A model generated the notes under the pieces. It saw only the letters and a list, made by a program, of their open reading frames with translations, made no database searches and had not been told where the DNA came from. Shown here in pieces: positions 25,201 through 36,089 of a stretch of 64,000 nt of DNA. Every line of letters starts with the position of its first letter. The first letter of the stretch is position 1. Origin of the DNA: Viola odorata (Eukaryota > Streptophyta > Magnoliopsida > Malpighiales > Violaceae); contig OY829541.1 of assembly GCA_963691705.1 (NCBI GenBank), forward strand, positions 56,343,931 to 56,407,930, given 5' to 3'. A program made the position numbers and the translations under genes.

Positions 25201-26312
25201 AGAGTAGAGATGAAATTCTTCTTACGCCGCACCATAACTTTAGCATGAAAGAAAGAGGTGTTGCGATCCCCATGTTGCATCCAATCCACATTCGATTTTT
25301 GTTTCCAGAACAGCTCCTCCTGATTCAGGATCTCCTCATATTCCGTCCTCAGATTAATCTCAAGATTGGTCAGGAAAGGCGTGCGGAAACAATCCAATTT
25401 CCTTTCCACCCCTGCAAGCCGAGCTAAGATGTGACGCTTGTGTTGGAACAAATTACCAAACACTTCCTTGTTCCAAACCTTGGCCTTAGCAGTGAACTCC
25501 TTCATAGCAACTGTCACCCCCGCCTCACCATTCCACGAGTTTTGAACAAACGTACCAAAGTCCTTATGAATTAACCAAGGAGCAAGGATACGGAAAGGAG
25601 CAGAAGTCGGAACACATTGACCTACATTCAAGCAAAGCAGGATAGGCCGATGATCGGATAAAATTCTAGGAAGGTGCATGACCGAGGCACGAGAAAACTG
25701 AACCCTCCACTCTAGAGAACAAATGGCCCGATCAAGTCTCTCCTGGACCCTTCCCCTTTGCCAAGTCCACCGAGGGCCTTGAAAACCCAAATCAATGAAA
25801 CTGTTATCTTGAATGCACTGTTGGAATAGAGGACACGCTCGGCTACCATGCCTAGAACCACCAATCTTATCGAACGAGAACAAAAAGGCATTAAAATCCC
25901 CAATGGCACAAACAGGAGTAGAAGCAACAGAAACCAAGTAAGAGATTTGCTTCCAAAGGGCTTTCCGGTAACCAGCAATCGGGTCACCATAAACCGCCGC
26001 AAGAGTAAACGCCGAGAAACCCTCCCCTGAAACTGTCATACCAACCATCTGATAGGAAAAGCAGGAGATGTTGACTTTCACCGTAGAATGCCACAACACC
26101 CAAATGCCCCCAGAGAACCCTTCCGCCTCAACCCGAAATGAGCCATCGAAACCCAACTTCTTCACTGTTCTGTCAGCAGTATCTCTACTAATCCGAGTTT
26201 CATACAGACATAAGACCTTATAATCATGTATTCGACGCATATCCTTCAGATACCTGATGACTTCAGCGGACCTACAACCTTGACAATTCCAAGAAAAGAT
26301 TTTACAATCCAT
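22221..26312 (-). CDS. LINE ORF2: endonuclease, reverse transcriptase and RNase H
   Basis: 1363 codons from ATG at 26312 (MDCKIFSWNCQGCRSAE) with no internal stop. Residues about 1-235 form an APE-type endonuclease (WNCQG start, CAIGDFNAF, LSDHRPILL). The reverse transcriptase follows, with FRPISLL, DLEKAYDR, RQGDPMSPYLF and the catalytic FADDLV. A zinc-binding CPCCGVQEESVEHILRDC region (zf-RVT) comes next. The C-terminus is a plant-type RNase H (INTDGACR, AELLAM, CDNASVV, HVYREANGLAD). It copies the LINE RNA at a nicked target. ORF2 starts 56 bp beyond the ORF1 stop; a frame open further upstream (to 26450) overlaps ORF1 but lacks LINE similarity. Confidence 0.95.
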   Translation of the reverse strand: MDCKIFSWNCQGCRSAEVIRYLKDMRRIHDYKVLCLYETRISRDTADRTVKKLGFDGSFRVEAEGFSGGIWVLWHSTVKVNISCFSYQMVGMTVSGEGFSAFTLAAVYGDPIAGYRKALWKQISYLVSVASTPVCAIGDFNAFLFSFDKIGGSRHGSRACPLFQQCIQDNSFIDLGFQGPRWTWQRGRVQERLDRAICSLEWRVQFSRASVMHLPRILSDHRPILLCLNVGQCVPTSAPFRILAPWLIHKDFGTFVQNSWNGEAGVTVAMKEFTAKAKVWNKEVFGNLFQHKRHILARLAGVERKLDCFRTPFLTNLEINLRTEYEEILNQEELFWKQKSNVDWMQHGDRNTSFFHAKVMVRRKKNFISTLQLEDGSWCTDGTTLRNNARQFYLSLFSADTASLPPYSVRGYFDCLPQTGVEDLPRPSTEEEVRAAVFDMKPFKAPGEDGFNAAFFQQNWAMVKQSLCSFVNESLAGKEFDPSVCAALITLIPKKDNPTCMANFRPISLLPVVFKILMKVCVNRLKEWMPGLIGGHQVSFVPGRQIIDNIVIVQEVLHSMRRKKGNSGWIMIKVDLEKAYDRLRWEFIQDTLEDAGFPVAFIQMLVHSWQASTSKVLWNGQVSESFHPTRGVRQGDPMSPYLFVLCMERLAHGIQKTVSDGDWRPIRMGRQGTPISHLFFADDLVLFCEASVDQVQIVLNVLTEFCACSGEKINVQKTSFTASSNVATQVISDIENLSGFSHRKDLGHYLGVPLLHGRSESKYYDYLVDKVRKRLSGWKAKTLSLAGRITLVNSTVMSIPTYALQACAVPVSICEKIERLSRDFIWGDGNGERKVHLIDWETACKSKEDGGLGIKRLKTFNRAFMAKLAWRFITEKHSLWARVLGGKYSVKLEEMPIQLRAQNGTALWREICHMWGLVRSNSFWSIGDGQNIFFWYDNWAGDTPLCDLMREEIPLNIRDWRLSTVVLPDGRWNTSLLTCYLDDDLFSCVTSCCPPANSLGKDQRYWRWSSSGDFTLKSAYALVAGFKDGPVDRIWSLPWKWDGPQRVRLFLWLVCHQRLLTNQERFRRHMSDHALCPCCGVQEESVEHILRDCPVSKSFWHQLAPTTVWNMARQESFRDWMEANLRGGGMRGIGTSWSLTFGLSCWWLWKWRNEIVFKNNHVSVATRISIVKAAYSSAMNASTVLLGVGGGGSTRPVSVGWIAAHDGKITINTDGACRQISRRAAGGGCLRDRDGLWLGGFAVDLGQCSAYRAELLAMLYGVQNALERGWYDLEIQCDNASVVHAINRDRSSPVANMDLVHRIKGFLRSSGCVYRVIHVYREANGLADGLANLAFTQGPEFQWFDVVPISLTAIYDGDRRCLS

Positions 26313-26367
26313 AAAAAATAAAGAGGGTAAGTAAACTAACCTGAAATCCGAAGACACCAGCAGGCTC

Positions 26368-28149
26368 TCAAGAGGAGTTATCAACCACCATATCCTGCTC
26401 AATCTTCTCTGACAGAGACACCCCCTTGGAGAGGGGTACCGCGCCCCCAATCATCACCTTTTCCGAAGATATCACAGAACCTTTCGCTTTCTTATTTTTC
26501 CCATCTGGCGGACGACCCTCATTCCCACGCGTATCTCCAATCTTAACACTGATAGAGACCCCCTTATCCTTCGCATTACCCCGGCCCGTCGGCTTGCCCC
26601 TGTCAGCTGGGCGGGCCGCATGGACAGCCATATGATGCGTGTTGTCAAGAGCCTCTGAGACTAAGTTTGGTTCCTCTCCTCGCATCAAGCGAACCCCCTT
26701 AGGCTTTTCCACAACCACCATAGCCAAATGCATGTCCTCGGTTTTTCCATCCTCCTGATCATGATCTTCTCCAATGACAGCAGGAGGACCACGACTATCA
26801 TCTACCTTTCTCTTGTTAGATTCCTGCACGACCAAGCGTTTCTCTGGGAAACATTCCACAAGACAACCACTAGAACTAGGATTGTCAGCTAGAACATTCC
26901 TTAATTTTGCCTTAGCGAACGGGACAACATCTGCAGTAGGTTGAGCCCTGAATTGGTAGACATCCTCACACTCCTCAACCTCTGTACTTAGAGAATCAAA
27001 TCTAGACTTGGTGCTTATCTGCGGGGTATTTCTTGTGACTTGAGCAGAAGGGTTAGGACCATTGGGAGCGGGCTTCCTCCCCCGTCTCTGAGGAACCATC
27101 CAAGGGCCATATTTATGGTCCGTGCTAGGACCATTCTTATGCGTTTCTTTAGGAGCTGAGACAGGTGTCGACTTAGTAGCTTGCTCAGGTGTCGGCTTAG
27201 TAACTTGCTCATGCCCCCCTGTCGGGCCTTTCTGGCTACATAGCTCGACTGCATGCCCCGCCATACCACAATGAAAACAGATCGCTGGAAGCCCTTCATA
27301 CACAATAGTTTGCATCTTTCCTCTGAAGAAGAAATAAGGGAGTAAGGGTCTAGTCAGGTCCAATTCAACCGCAATTCTAGCGAACTTGCCTCTGTCTGAA
27401 TTGGAGGTATTAAAGTCAACCCGAATCAATTTCCCAATCTTATTACCAATAGCTCGAAGGACTTGCTTATGATAGAGGTGCATGGCAAGACCAGGGAAGC
27501 GGATCCATGCTGCAACTTTATTAATGCGGTCATTCTCGGGAGTAAACTCTGGAGACCAAGGCTGCACCACCAGATACCTACCAAACAACATCCATGGTCC
27601 ATCCAATAGAGCGTGAGACGCATCCGATTGAAGGTCGAAGGATACCAGGAAATAATTGCGTTCTAAATCGACCACTTTGAGACCCCCTTCTGGACGCCAC
27701 AAAGAATTAATACGCTCACTAAAACTCTTGTACCCAATAGCTCGACCCATGAGTTTAGCAACAACAGCTTTTTTCCACGGTTTTGAAATTTTCCGTTCGA
27801 AAGGATCTGAAATTTGAAGCTCGAAAGTATCGTCTTTATCAACAAATGCAATCCCAACATGTTCAAAATTCTCATCTTCCCTACTGGAATTATCCGACTC
27901 AATCTCATCTTCAGAATCACAATCCATGTCAATATTATCTCCCTTCTTAGTTAATAAAGCATCTTTAAAGGAAACATGAGGTGCAGATAAATTCACCTTG
28001 TTTTCACCATGCTGCATTTGAGCTTGAGGCGGAGCAGTAGATTGGAAGACCCGTGGCAACTCCGCTGGCTGGGTTACATGTGGGAACGATGAAGGGACGG
28101 CCAGCAGAGGGGGGACAGACCGATGATCCGCCTCAGCGGACGTGGCCAT
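26368..28149 (-). CDS. LINE ORF1: DUF4283/zinc-knuckle RNA-binding protein
   Basis: 593 codons from ATG at 28149 (MATSAEADHRSV); the frame is open further upstream but without an ATG. A central DUF4283 domain is recognisable (GRAIGYKSFSERINSLW, YFLVSFDLQSDASHALLDGP, AAWIRFPGLAMHLYHK). It is followed by a CX2CX4HX4C zinc knuckle (CFHCGMAGHAVELC). This is the standard plant L1 ORF1, a nucleic-acid chaperone that packages the LINE RNA. The C-terminal third is basic and low in order. Confidence 0.92.
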   Translation of the reverse strand: MATSAEADHRSVPPLLAVPSSFPHVTQPAELPRVFQSTAPPQAQMQHGENKVNLSAPHVSFKDALLTKKGDNIDMDCDSEDEIESDNSSREDENFEHVGIAFVDKDDTFELQISDPFERKISKPWKKAVVAKLMGRAIGYKSFSERINSLWRPEGGLKVVDLERNYFLVSFDLQSDASHALLDGPWMLFGRYLVVQPWSPEFTPENDRINKVAAWIRFPGLAMHLYHKQVLRAIGNKIGKLIRVDFNTSNSDRGKFARIAVELDLTRPLLPYFFFRGKMQTIVYEGLPAICFHCGMAGHAVELCSQKGPTGGHEQVTKPTPEQATKSTPVSAPKETHKNGPSTDHKYGPWMVPQRRGRKPAPNGPNPSAQVTRNTPQISTKSRFDSLSTEVEECEDVYQFRAQPTADVVPFAKAKLRNVLADNPSSSGCLVECFPEKRLVVQESNKRKVDDSRGPPAVIGEDHDQEDGKTEDMHLAMVVVEKPKGVRLMRGEEPNLVSEALDNTHHMAVHAARPADRGKPTGRGNAKDKGVSISVKIGDTRGNEGRPPDGKNKKAKGSVISSEKVMIGGAVPLSKGVSLSEKIEQDMVVDNSS

Positions 28150-28556
28150 GAGCGCAGCAACCTGAACTAAAAGCCTCACGAGTGCAGAAAAAACCAAACT
28201 CAAAGTAAAAAAAACGGAATAAATAAGGGATGAATAGTGAGCGTCGTCGAAACTGCGAGCCAACCCCAGTACCCTGAAACTACATGGCAGAAATAAAAGA
28301 TTTTTTCATTCTTTTTCCTTTTACGGACTAAGTAGTAAGTACAGTCACTCATTACTCATATGTTCTGTACCTTAGCAAAAATGGATTTGGACATCTTCAG
28401 GCCCATAAAAAGAGCCCATACATCTTTTTCTCTACCCCTAAAACATCACTCTATTTTCCGTTCCAGGAAACCCATTCTACTTAGCCATATATATACACCT
28501 GGCCTCTTCTGCAATTCTGCTGGGGACAAAATGCTACACTGTAGACTGTGCAAAGG

Positions 28557-31383
28557 TTAACATAATTCAGTGTAGTAGCAGCAAATGATAAAAAATAACA
28601 AGAACACCCCTACAATTGCATTGCAAAGTTGTACAGAAGTAGGAGTTGGACTGTCGCTTGCCATAATTGTCTCCATGCGAATGAAACCGCAACCTCTATC
28701 CCGTGAAGTCGACACAATTGGTCCTAAGGGCACCTTTGGTTTTTCAGGTGCTTTCCGTTTTTCAGGTTCTTTCGGTTTTTGAATGGGAGCCACGGCAGGA
28801 AACCTACTCGGAGGACGGTCAATAGGGGGATTCTCCTTCATGACTCGTGATTCAGCCTGCGAATGAAAATGTATATAGATGTCATAAATTTTGTCGCCAG
28901 AACATAATACTACCATGTTGCTTGTAGTGCTTACCCTAACTCTCCACACCATCCTTTCTTCCTGAGGCACGGCAGCAAAACTACTCGCACGATGACGGTC
29001 AATAGGGGGATTCTCCTTCTTGACATGTGATGCAACCTGCGAATGAAAATGTATATAGATAGTCATAAATTTTGTCGCCAGAACATAATACTACCATGTT
29101 GCTTGTAGTGCTTACCCTATCCCTTGACACCATGCTTGAAAAATCGGCTTGCAATTCATAGCGCGGAGATTGAATAACTCTAGGTGAAACCTGTGATATA
29201 AGGTTGATTGACTTGGATTGCCCTTGATGAATGTGAGTCTTTGGATGTTCCTCACTAGTTGAGCTGAGATGAGCAATCATATTATGTCTTGGTGCATCTG
29301 AATCTTCTGAGCTTGCTCTCATCAATAGGATATCATCATGCCGAGTTGATTGCACCTGCCGATGATGATTTGCGCTAGTTTCTCCAGAGCGCATATTTGA
29401 AGACTGTCACAAATACAAGAAGTTCTTAACAAGACAAATGTTCTTAACATGATTAAAATTATATGCAACACTTAAAGTTCCTGACACAGCTAAAGAAGTG
29501 TAGCAGAGAGCTTTCACCTAAGTGATAAGTCAATAAAAATCAAATTCTCATTCAGCTAAAGACTTTTCAAGATTGAACTATAGAAAGTGGCGATGCCATC
29601 AAATGCATGACTTAAACAAAACATGCTAACAATTCCATCTTTTCAATTTCTTGGATGAAAGGCACATCATCTGTATTTTGTTTATGACACTATCCTACAT
29701 AAGACAGGAGCGGAAGATAAACCTGAGAGAGTATTACAAGGCAGAGAATTTAATATGGTCAACATAAAATTTACTTACCCACATTGCTGGGATGAAGCTA
29801 TTATCATCATGTAATTCATCAGGATCAGCAAAAAATGAATCTGCAAACACTGCCAAATCTACATCCTCATCATCCGTTAGCACGGTGGGAAGGTTAGATT
29901 CCATATTATCACCAAGATTGATAGATTGCAGATCTTCAGTTCCCTGGTTTCACAATCATAGAGAGGTAGGCATGAGTCCTAAGTCCTAACAATGCTTTTC
30001 GCATCCCACATTATATTAACTAAGCATAAACACAATCAGGAAAAGTCTTGGATTGCTCCTTCTCACCACAACGAATGTTGCAGGATTTTCGCCATCAGAA
30101 GCAACCTGGATACTAGCTTCACCTTCATCATTGCCAGCTACCTCATCTGATTTATTCTTCAATTTGCAAAGCACGATAGGGTTCTACAAAAATGGAAAAA
30201 ATGAAAGAAGGCTGAGTTAGCACGAAAGGTTTTATGCTATCATTTTTGTAGGATCAATGATATGATTTATTAAGAGAGAAAATTGCCATTCTTATCAGTG
30301 CTAGGAATTTATCTAACAACCCAAGTTCTAGCATAGCACAGGACAAGCAAAACTCGAGCATTAAAATCAACTAACATTGGTTGTGATTGAGTGATAAGAG
30401 GTTTGTTCACCCTTAACTTAGGCTTCAAGTTTGAGCATGGGACTGTAGTACAAGTAGTTGTTGTGAATTGAATCAACCCACACAATAAAAGAACACTCGG
30501 TTCAAAGTAAAAGAGTGATGAAGGGAAAGAGACAAGTGTTACGTGGTTCTACAATGCATGCCTCCATACACGGGCACGACATAACATCATTCCACTATGA
30601 TGAAAATTGGGTACAAAGTACATCAAAAACCTCATTATGCGGAAACGATTTTGGGTTTAAAAACTGTACCATACCAACAACCCATTGCTGCATAGCGTGT
30701 AGCCGGACTCTTGTAATAAATAATTGGGCTAATTATGTATTTCAAGCCAGAACTCAAAAGTAATCTATATTAAGTAATCATGAATGAGCTTCTAATCCAG
30801 TGATATTTCCTGCAATGGCGTTGAAGGTCAATTCTTGAGTTTGAATGGAAAATAAGAGAGTAATTAGTTACCAGTGGATTGATGTGGGTTTTTGGTTGGT
30901 ATTCATGGATGACCCAATCGGTGCGGATTGGTTTAGAATCACCGCCCTTGAAGTAAAAAACCACCGTCTTCTTGGTGCCGATCACCCTCCCCGTTGCTTT
31001 CGCCTTGATATCACGTGATTTTCCGGTGACTTTCCAGAACCCGTTCTCTGTTTTCCGATTGGCCCGTGCGCTATTACCATACAAGAGTTCAAGCCGACAA
31101 AAGAAGTACCAGACCAAATCATCTGATGTCATTCTTGCAAAATCTACAAACCACAAAATTACATTGGTAAATTATCGTACCACCCACCAAACTAGAGAAG
31201 GGAATATTGATGCATAATTTGGTCGTATTTACCAGGTAAGTCCCAAGGTTCTCGCCGGTAGACATCAATCTCGCCGATGATGTCATCAACGAGTTCATCT
31301 TGGCCGTTCAATTTGAGTTTGAGGTAGTAAGTGATGATTTCTTCCTCAGTAGGATGGAACCTGAAACCCACCGGCGGCGACAT
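28557..31383 (-). CDS. NAC gene A: membrane-tethered NAC transcription factor (NTL type)
   Basis: Seven exons on -: 31233-31383, 30872-31143, 30067-30183, 29779-29943, 29116-29403, 28935-29036, 28557-28856. All junctions are GT-AG and the sum is 464 residues. The NAC domain (residues about 1-141) contains VGFRFHPTEEEIITYYLKLK, GEIDVYRREPWDLP, WYFFCRLELLYGN, GFWKVTGKSRDI and the HEYQ end. The last about 25 residues include a hydrophobic helix (NAIVGVFLLFFIICCYY), as in NTL factors held in a membrane and released by proteolysis to act in the nucleus. Exons 6 and 7 both begin with similar codons (KENPPIDR) and have near-identical flanking introns, so one arose by tandem exon duplication. It is first in the NAC cluster, downstream of NAC B, same strand. 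Confidence 0.9.
28857..29115 (-). repeat. Tandem duplication covering an exon and intron of NAC gene A
   Basis: The introns at 28857-28934 and 29037-29115 are almost identical (shared GAATGAAAATGTATATAGAT and TTTTGTCGCCAGAACATAAT). Exon 6 and the start of exon 7 share the VKKENPPIDR/VMKENPPIDR codons. The repeat unit is about 180 bp, in phase, so it lengthens the protein without breaking the frame. Confidence 0.85.
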
Positions 31384-32463
31384 GGCTTGAACCTTGCGCT
31401 GGGCAATACAATCAACCAACTAGGACGACCCAGTTCGGGAAAACTCCATTTTCTAGAAAGAAATTGGGCAGATAAATAAAAGGAGAAGGAACAGAAATTA
31501 TTTTTGTTTAATACTAATAATTAGTAGAAAAGGAGTAGATGTTTTTCAGTCATCTTCCTAAAGCAGAGAATCTACACAGAAGGGCTGGTAGGGGAAGTGT
31601 AATATCACTAAGACCATTTAAAAGAAGAAAAACAAAGCATAGACCAATAGTAAAAGTAATAAAATAAGAAGGGCTAGATTAAGACACGAAAAGTATTAGT
31701 GTCAAAAAATAACTTAAAAGATGTAAGAGGAATGTATGGGGAAAATGCTATTATTGACTTGGGCAGCTGCGAAGTCATCCACTTGCTTTGCTTACTTACA
31801 TGCGAAGCTCCAAAGGAGAAGGGAAGAAAGAGCGAATTGTCACGAAAAGGACTTCCAGTGAAACTGCCACCTCATCATCGTTCATGTTTCTAGTTGGTCC
31901 CACCAATTGGCCAAGCATCTTTCATCGGCGGGACCGTGGGAGAAAATCTGAGCCGGGCAAGTGCATAAATTGGATAAGATTTTTGGGGGGAGCAGATTAT
32001 TTTTTAGGATAACTAAATTTCAATTAGAAAGAAATTGAATGTAATTAATATATGTTATTTAAAAAATCATTTGCTTAATATCTACGCTCAACCAAAAAAT
32101 GTCCCTTTTTTTTAATTTATTTATTTATTATGATCCGATATTTCTTTCATTTTGGCGGTGCGATCACCCGCCATTCTGGATCAGTTCCATTAACATATAA
32201 ATGGGCCTCAGAGAGTCGCAGACTGATTATCAACAAAAGATTTTAGTGATAAGAGTTATATTTCGAAATCAAATCCCCCAACTTATAATTGCTATCTACG
32301 AGTACAAAAATATAGGAGTACGTAGAAATCCAATAATAGAACAAGCTGCTCATTTATATGAGCTTAATTACACACAATACAATAGTTAAAAGTTTTGCAG
32401 ACTTAATTAATTAATACAAATAGTTACTAATATTAATGCATTAATTACATATTTTTTTGTAAC
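31384..32463. other. NAC A upstream region / NAC B downstream region
   Basis: Holds the presumed promoter and 5'UTR of NAC A and the 3' flank of NAC B. Nothing else was recognised. The segment at 31890-31950 resembles NAC B 5' coding text (GAGCCGGGCAAGTGCATAAATTGG versus GAAGCCGGGCAAGTGCATAAATTGG at about 33591-33615), a small local duplication. Confidence 0.5.
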
Positions 32464-33681
32464 TCATGGCATAATTAGCCTAAGGTTGTAATCCATCTCA
32501 TTGTATCTGTGAAATGAGTTCAAATGTGCCTGAAGTTGATCATCTTCCTGTACAATTAACAAAAATAATTTAATTAATTAAATAATTAAAATTAATTAAT
32601 GTTACTCCATACTTAATTATAACATACCTGTGGGACATAATTGCTAATTGAAGTTCCACCTGTCTCATCTGAGGAATACTGACCATCTCCAACGTTGGAA
32701 CTGAGTTGATCGGGGATCGATTCATTTTCTTCCAAGGTTGGGATATCATCAGATCCAGCCATCAATTTGCACACCACGTATTCCTTCTGCACAAAAAAGT
32801 ATTATTACGTAAATTACGGGAAAATATATATTTCTACTTTCTAATTTCTTCTCCTTTTTTACACTTTTCATGGTTCTATATTGCATAGTCAGCAACTATG
32901 AATTACGTGGCTTAAAAGTAGAATAGTAAAAACAAAATTTCATTGAAGATAACAATGTATATATACCTGCTGGTTGGGGACATTGAAAGTTGGGTTATAC
33001 TCATGGATGATCCAGTTAGTCCTGACACCATTAGGAGTACGACCGGTATAGAATACTAAACTCTTCTTATAAGCAATCACCTCTTTTCCCTTCACCACTT
33101 TACGTGGCTCACCGGTAACTTTCCAATACCCAAGCTCGGTAGTCCTCCTAAACCTCTGACTCTTCCCATACTTATAAATACGAGGAACGAAAAAATACCA
33201 TTCTGGAATATTGGACTTGATCACCGATTTCCCTGCACACACACATATGTAATGTAATAAAACCAACTACTACATGATTAATAAAATGACCGTGGTGACC
33301 ATGGTCAACCGTCACTACACTTTTAGTAACTTCCAACAAAAGTTTAAGTAAGCTTCGTTACCATTTCTGGCAACTTTGGATCAAATTCTAAGCGCATTTG
33401 GCAAGCAAGTTGAAGTGATAATTTACACATATTAGCGAGTTGATGTAATGAAAAGAATAATTACCGGGCAGCTCCCGAGGCTTAAAACTGTAGATATTAA
33501 CTTCAGCTATTTCAGTAACTCGATGATCTTGGCCAAGCATCTTTTGTCTGAGGTAGTAATCAACCAATTCTTCATCAGTGGGAGAGAATCTGAAGCCGGG
33601 CAAGTGCATAAATTGGCTAATGTTATCGCTCTGATTCATCTTTGATTTTGTCGTTGTTGTTTCTACTGCATATGGCAACAT
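32464..33681 (-). CDS. NAC gene B: short NAC-domain protein
   Basis: Four exons on -: 33465-33681, 32967-33232, 32628-32786, 32464-32547, all GT-AG and in phase, giving 241 residues from the first ATG. A second in-frame ATG at 33639 would give MNQSDNIS and is equally plausible. The NAC domain has [50 protein letters not shown] and [11 protein letters not shown]. The C-terminal activation region is short (about 80 residues), acidic and lacks a membrane segment. NAC proteins bind DNA as dimers through this domain; the specific role is unknown. It is the second gene in a same-strand NAC array. Confidence 0.88.
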
Positions 33682-34495
33682 TGCATGTAGCTATTTTATA
33701 CTAGAATGGAAGCAGAGCCTCTGCTCCACCAAGTAAATGTCTCACCCCAACTTGCATGAGAAGCTGTGGAAATTAAAATTAAAAATGTTATATATGTAAT
33801 TCTAGTGTAAGTTTTGTGGGTCCTACTCTCACAACTTCAAATTTCAAACCCAAATGTTTTTTTTTTTTTGGAATTTCCATGTATGCCACGTCGTCTAATT
33901 CCGGTCAAAGAAAAGTCAAGCACCAAGTGAAGCAAGAATTCTTGTCAGCACCACTGCACCATGGTTGATGTCACCAAGCATTTAACAACAAAAAAGTACT
34001 AATAAAGGAAATAGAAAAACTATTGAAAGAATTGAAACCCCACAACTTACCAAACAAGTTTCTGCTTCCATGATCGAATAACTTAATCCTTCAGTTGCAA
34101 TGCCAGAACATTCAAGAACATTCATGATGTTTAAAGCCTCCCATGTCGTATTTGGATGTTAGACTCACGATTAATTAAAGTACATGTAGTCTCCGAGCAG
34201 CCAATGGATCATATTCGAACAGAATCACTACAAATTCATATCCAATATGTTTTAATAAATATCGGATCAGATTTATCCATGGACTTTTTAAATTTTAGAT
34301 TCATATATCAACCCAAACAGTTTCGGAATATATTTACTTAATTTTTATTTTTTAAAATTAAAATTTTAACCTTAAAGTTTTCTTTTATAATCTATGATAT
34401 AAAAATATAAAAATATTTAAACTAAAAAAACAAATATTATTAACTAAATATGACTTCTACTACCTTGATATAGGTGCATCTATACTAGGATGATA
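33682..34495. other. Intergenic, NAC B upstream region
   Basis: The presumed NAC B promoter. AT-rich with a T-run near 33857-33868; no gene or element identified. Confidence 0.5.
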
Positions 34496-34624
34496 CTCCC
34501 TCTGGACGGTATTAACTGTCTTTTTAGCACAGTAATTTTCAGTAGGTTTTACACTAAAAAGTCAAGTAAAATGTACAATAATTTTTCATAGGTTTTCGCC
34601 ACTTAATACCGTCCGGAGGGAGTA
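34494..34624. mobile_element. Short Stowaway-type MITE
   Basis: A 127 bp element at 34496-34622 sits between TA dinucleotides, with termini CTCCCTCTGGACGGTATTAA and, on the opposite strand, CTCCCTCCGGACGGTATTAA. It has no coding capacity. It differs in internal sequence from the MITE at 10131-10367, so two Stowaway families are present. Confidence 0.85.
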
Positions 34625-36089
34625 CTAGATTAGAATATGTAAAATTATATATTATTTTTTGTTTATTAGGAGAGAAATTAATGGAATATACAACGGTGCT
34701 GAAGAACATCAACCAACAAGCATTAACCAATCAACAACACATTAAAGGTCCATGATAGTCGCAAGCCAAAAAGGACTCCTAAACAGTCACAGACGTGTTA
34801 TAATCCAATACCATTAAACATTCGAACTAAAAAAATACTACCATTTCTGACCCAAAAAAAAATTAAGTTCTCAATAGATAAACAGAACCCTCTATCTAAT
34901 ATACAGATAGTTCGTTCAAACAAAGGATCAATACAAGAAAAGTATCAATAAAGGCATCCTCTCAGTTGCCACATCAAGCTCTTCCGATCATAGCTCATAA
35001 AAAGTAGCTACTCGTGACTCACCTTCAGTCCTGCCAGCTTACACAAGTTTTTAGCTTAGAAGAAGAAAGCTCTTACCATTTACATCTTCACACATAAGTA
35101 ATGTACAAACATTTTCCTTTGATTCTTCAGTAATGAGTCTCTTTATTTCTGGGGCAATAGCTTTCATAAGATGGTATAACATAACTTCTTGTACTAATAC
35201 AGACGGGAGTTGGAGGGCTGCAGGCTTTCTTTGAAGAAGATTTTGGAGGGGAAGTGGAGTTTTGGGATTGGAATTACCAACATCTTATCATGATATAGCT
35301 GGTAATCTGGTAGGAAAGTCTCCATTTTTGTAGTTTGGAAAGAAATGTTATAAGATTTGTTTCCAAACATTTTGTGAAATACTAATAGATACTTCTTGTT
35401 CAAAACAATTTCTAGATTTGTCTTGAACTAACTAATACTTCTTGTTTGAAAGATTTTGTCTTTGAAACATCTTTCAAAACAATTTGAAATATTGTGAATA
35501 TTAATTGAAATTTGAAACAACATCATGTCATGTCAAAATACTAATTGAAACATATCAAACTGTTTCAAAACAAAATGTAGATTTGTCTTGAAATATTTAG
35601 TAAAATACTTATTGAAACATTTTGCTAAACTGTTCTGACCATTTGTTCAAATTGCTGTTACTAAAACATTTTGTTCAAAACATTATGTTCGAACTGCTGT
35701 TGCTAAAACATTTGTTCAAATGGCTGTTACTGAAACATTTAGTAAAATCTTGGTAGATGTGTCTTGCTCAAAGATCCAAAAAGAAAAAGAAAAAGACTGG
35801 TTTACTAAGAAGAAACAAGCCTACTAAGATTATTTGGAGCATCCAAGGGATTTTGGAGGCTAACAGAGAATATTTTGGAGGGTTGAGGATTGAACAAAGA
35901 TGATATCGAACAAATATAGCTGCTCATCTTGGAACGCAGAAAGCTATATTTTGGAGAAAGATTGAAATAAGGGATAATAAGTTTTTGCTGGGCAAAAGGT
36001 AATGTGTAGATTTGGGTGATAGCATCAAGAAAAGGAACAACTGTGCAGTTAAATCCTAGGAACTTGATGAGTCAAAGGTGGAGTGCTAT
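34625..36089. other. Intergenic DNA with dispersed AAACATTT-type short repeats
   Basis: Includes the 3' flank of NAC C. At about 35400-35760, variants of TTGTTCAAA, TGCTGTTACTAAAACATTT and TAGATTTGTCTTGAA recur many times in direct order. No gene or terminal repeat was recognised. Confidence 0.5.

Larger units (their letters stand above)
22163..28270 (-). mobile_element. Near-full-length L1-type LINE retrotransposon
   Basis: Both ORFs are present and open on -, with a 24-base poly(A) tail at the 3' end (poly(T) on + at 22163-22186). About 120 bp precede the ORF1 ATG. The element lies between the NAC gene A stop and the start of the unrecognised gene. No matching TSD was found by eye, so the 5' boundary (about 28270) is approximate. 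Intact ORFs suggest a recent insertion. Confidence 0.9.

Noticed and set aside
22461..25427. Several 60-150 codon frames on both strands inside the LINE
   Set aside because: All overlap ORF2, which has clear endonuclease, RT and RNase H motifs; the other frames have none.
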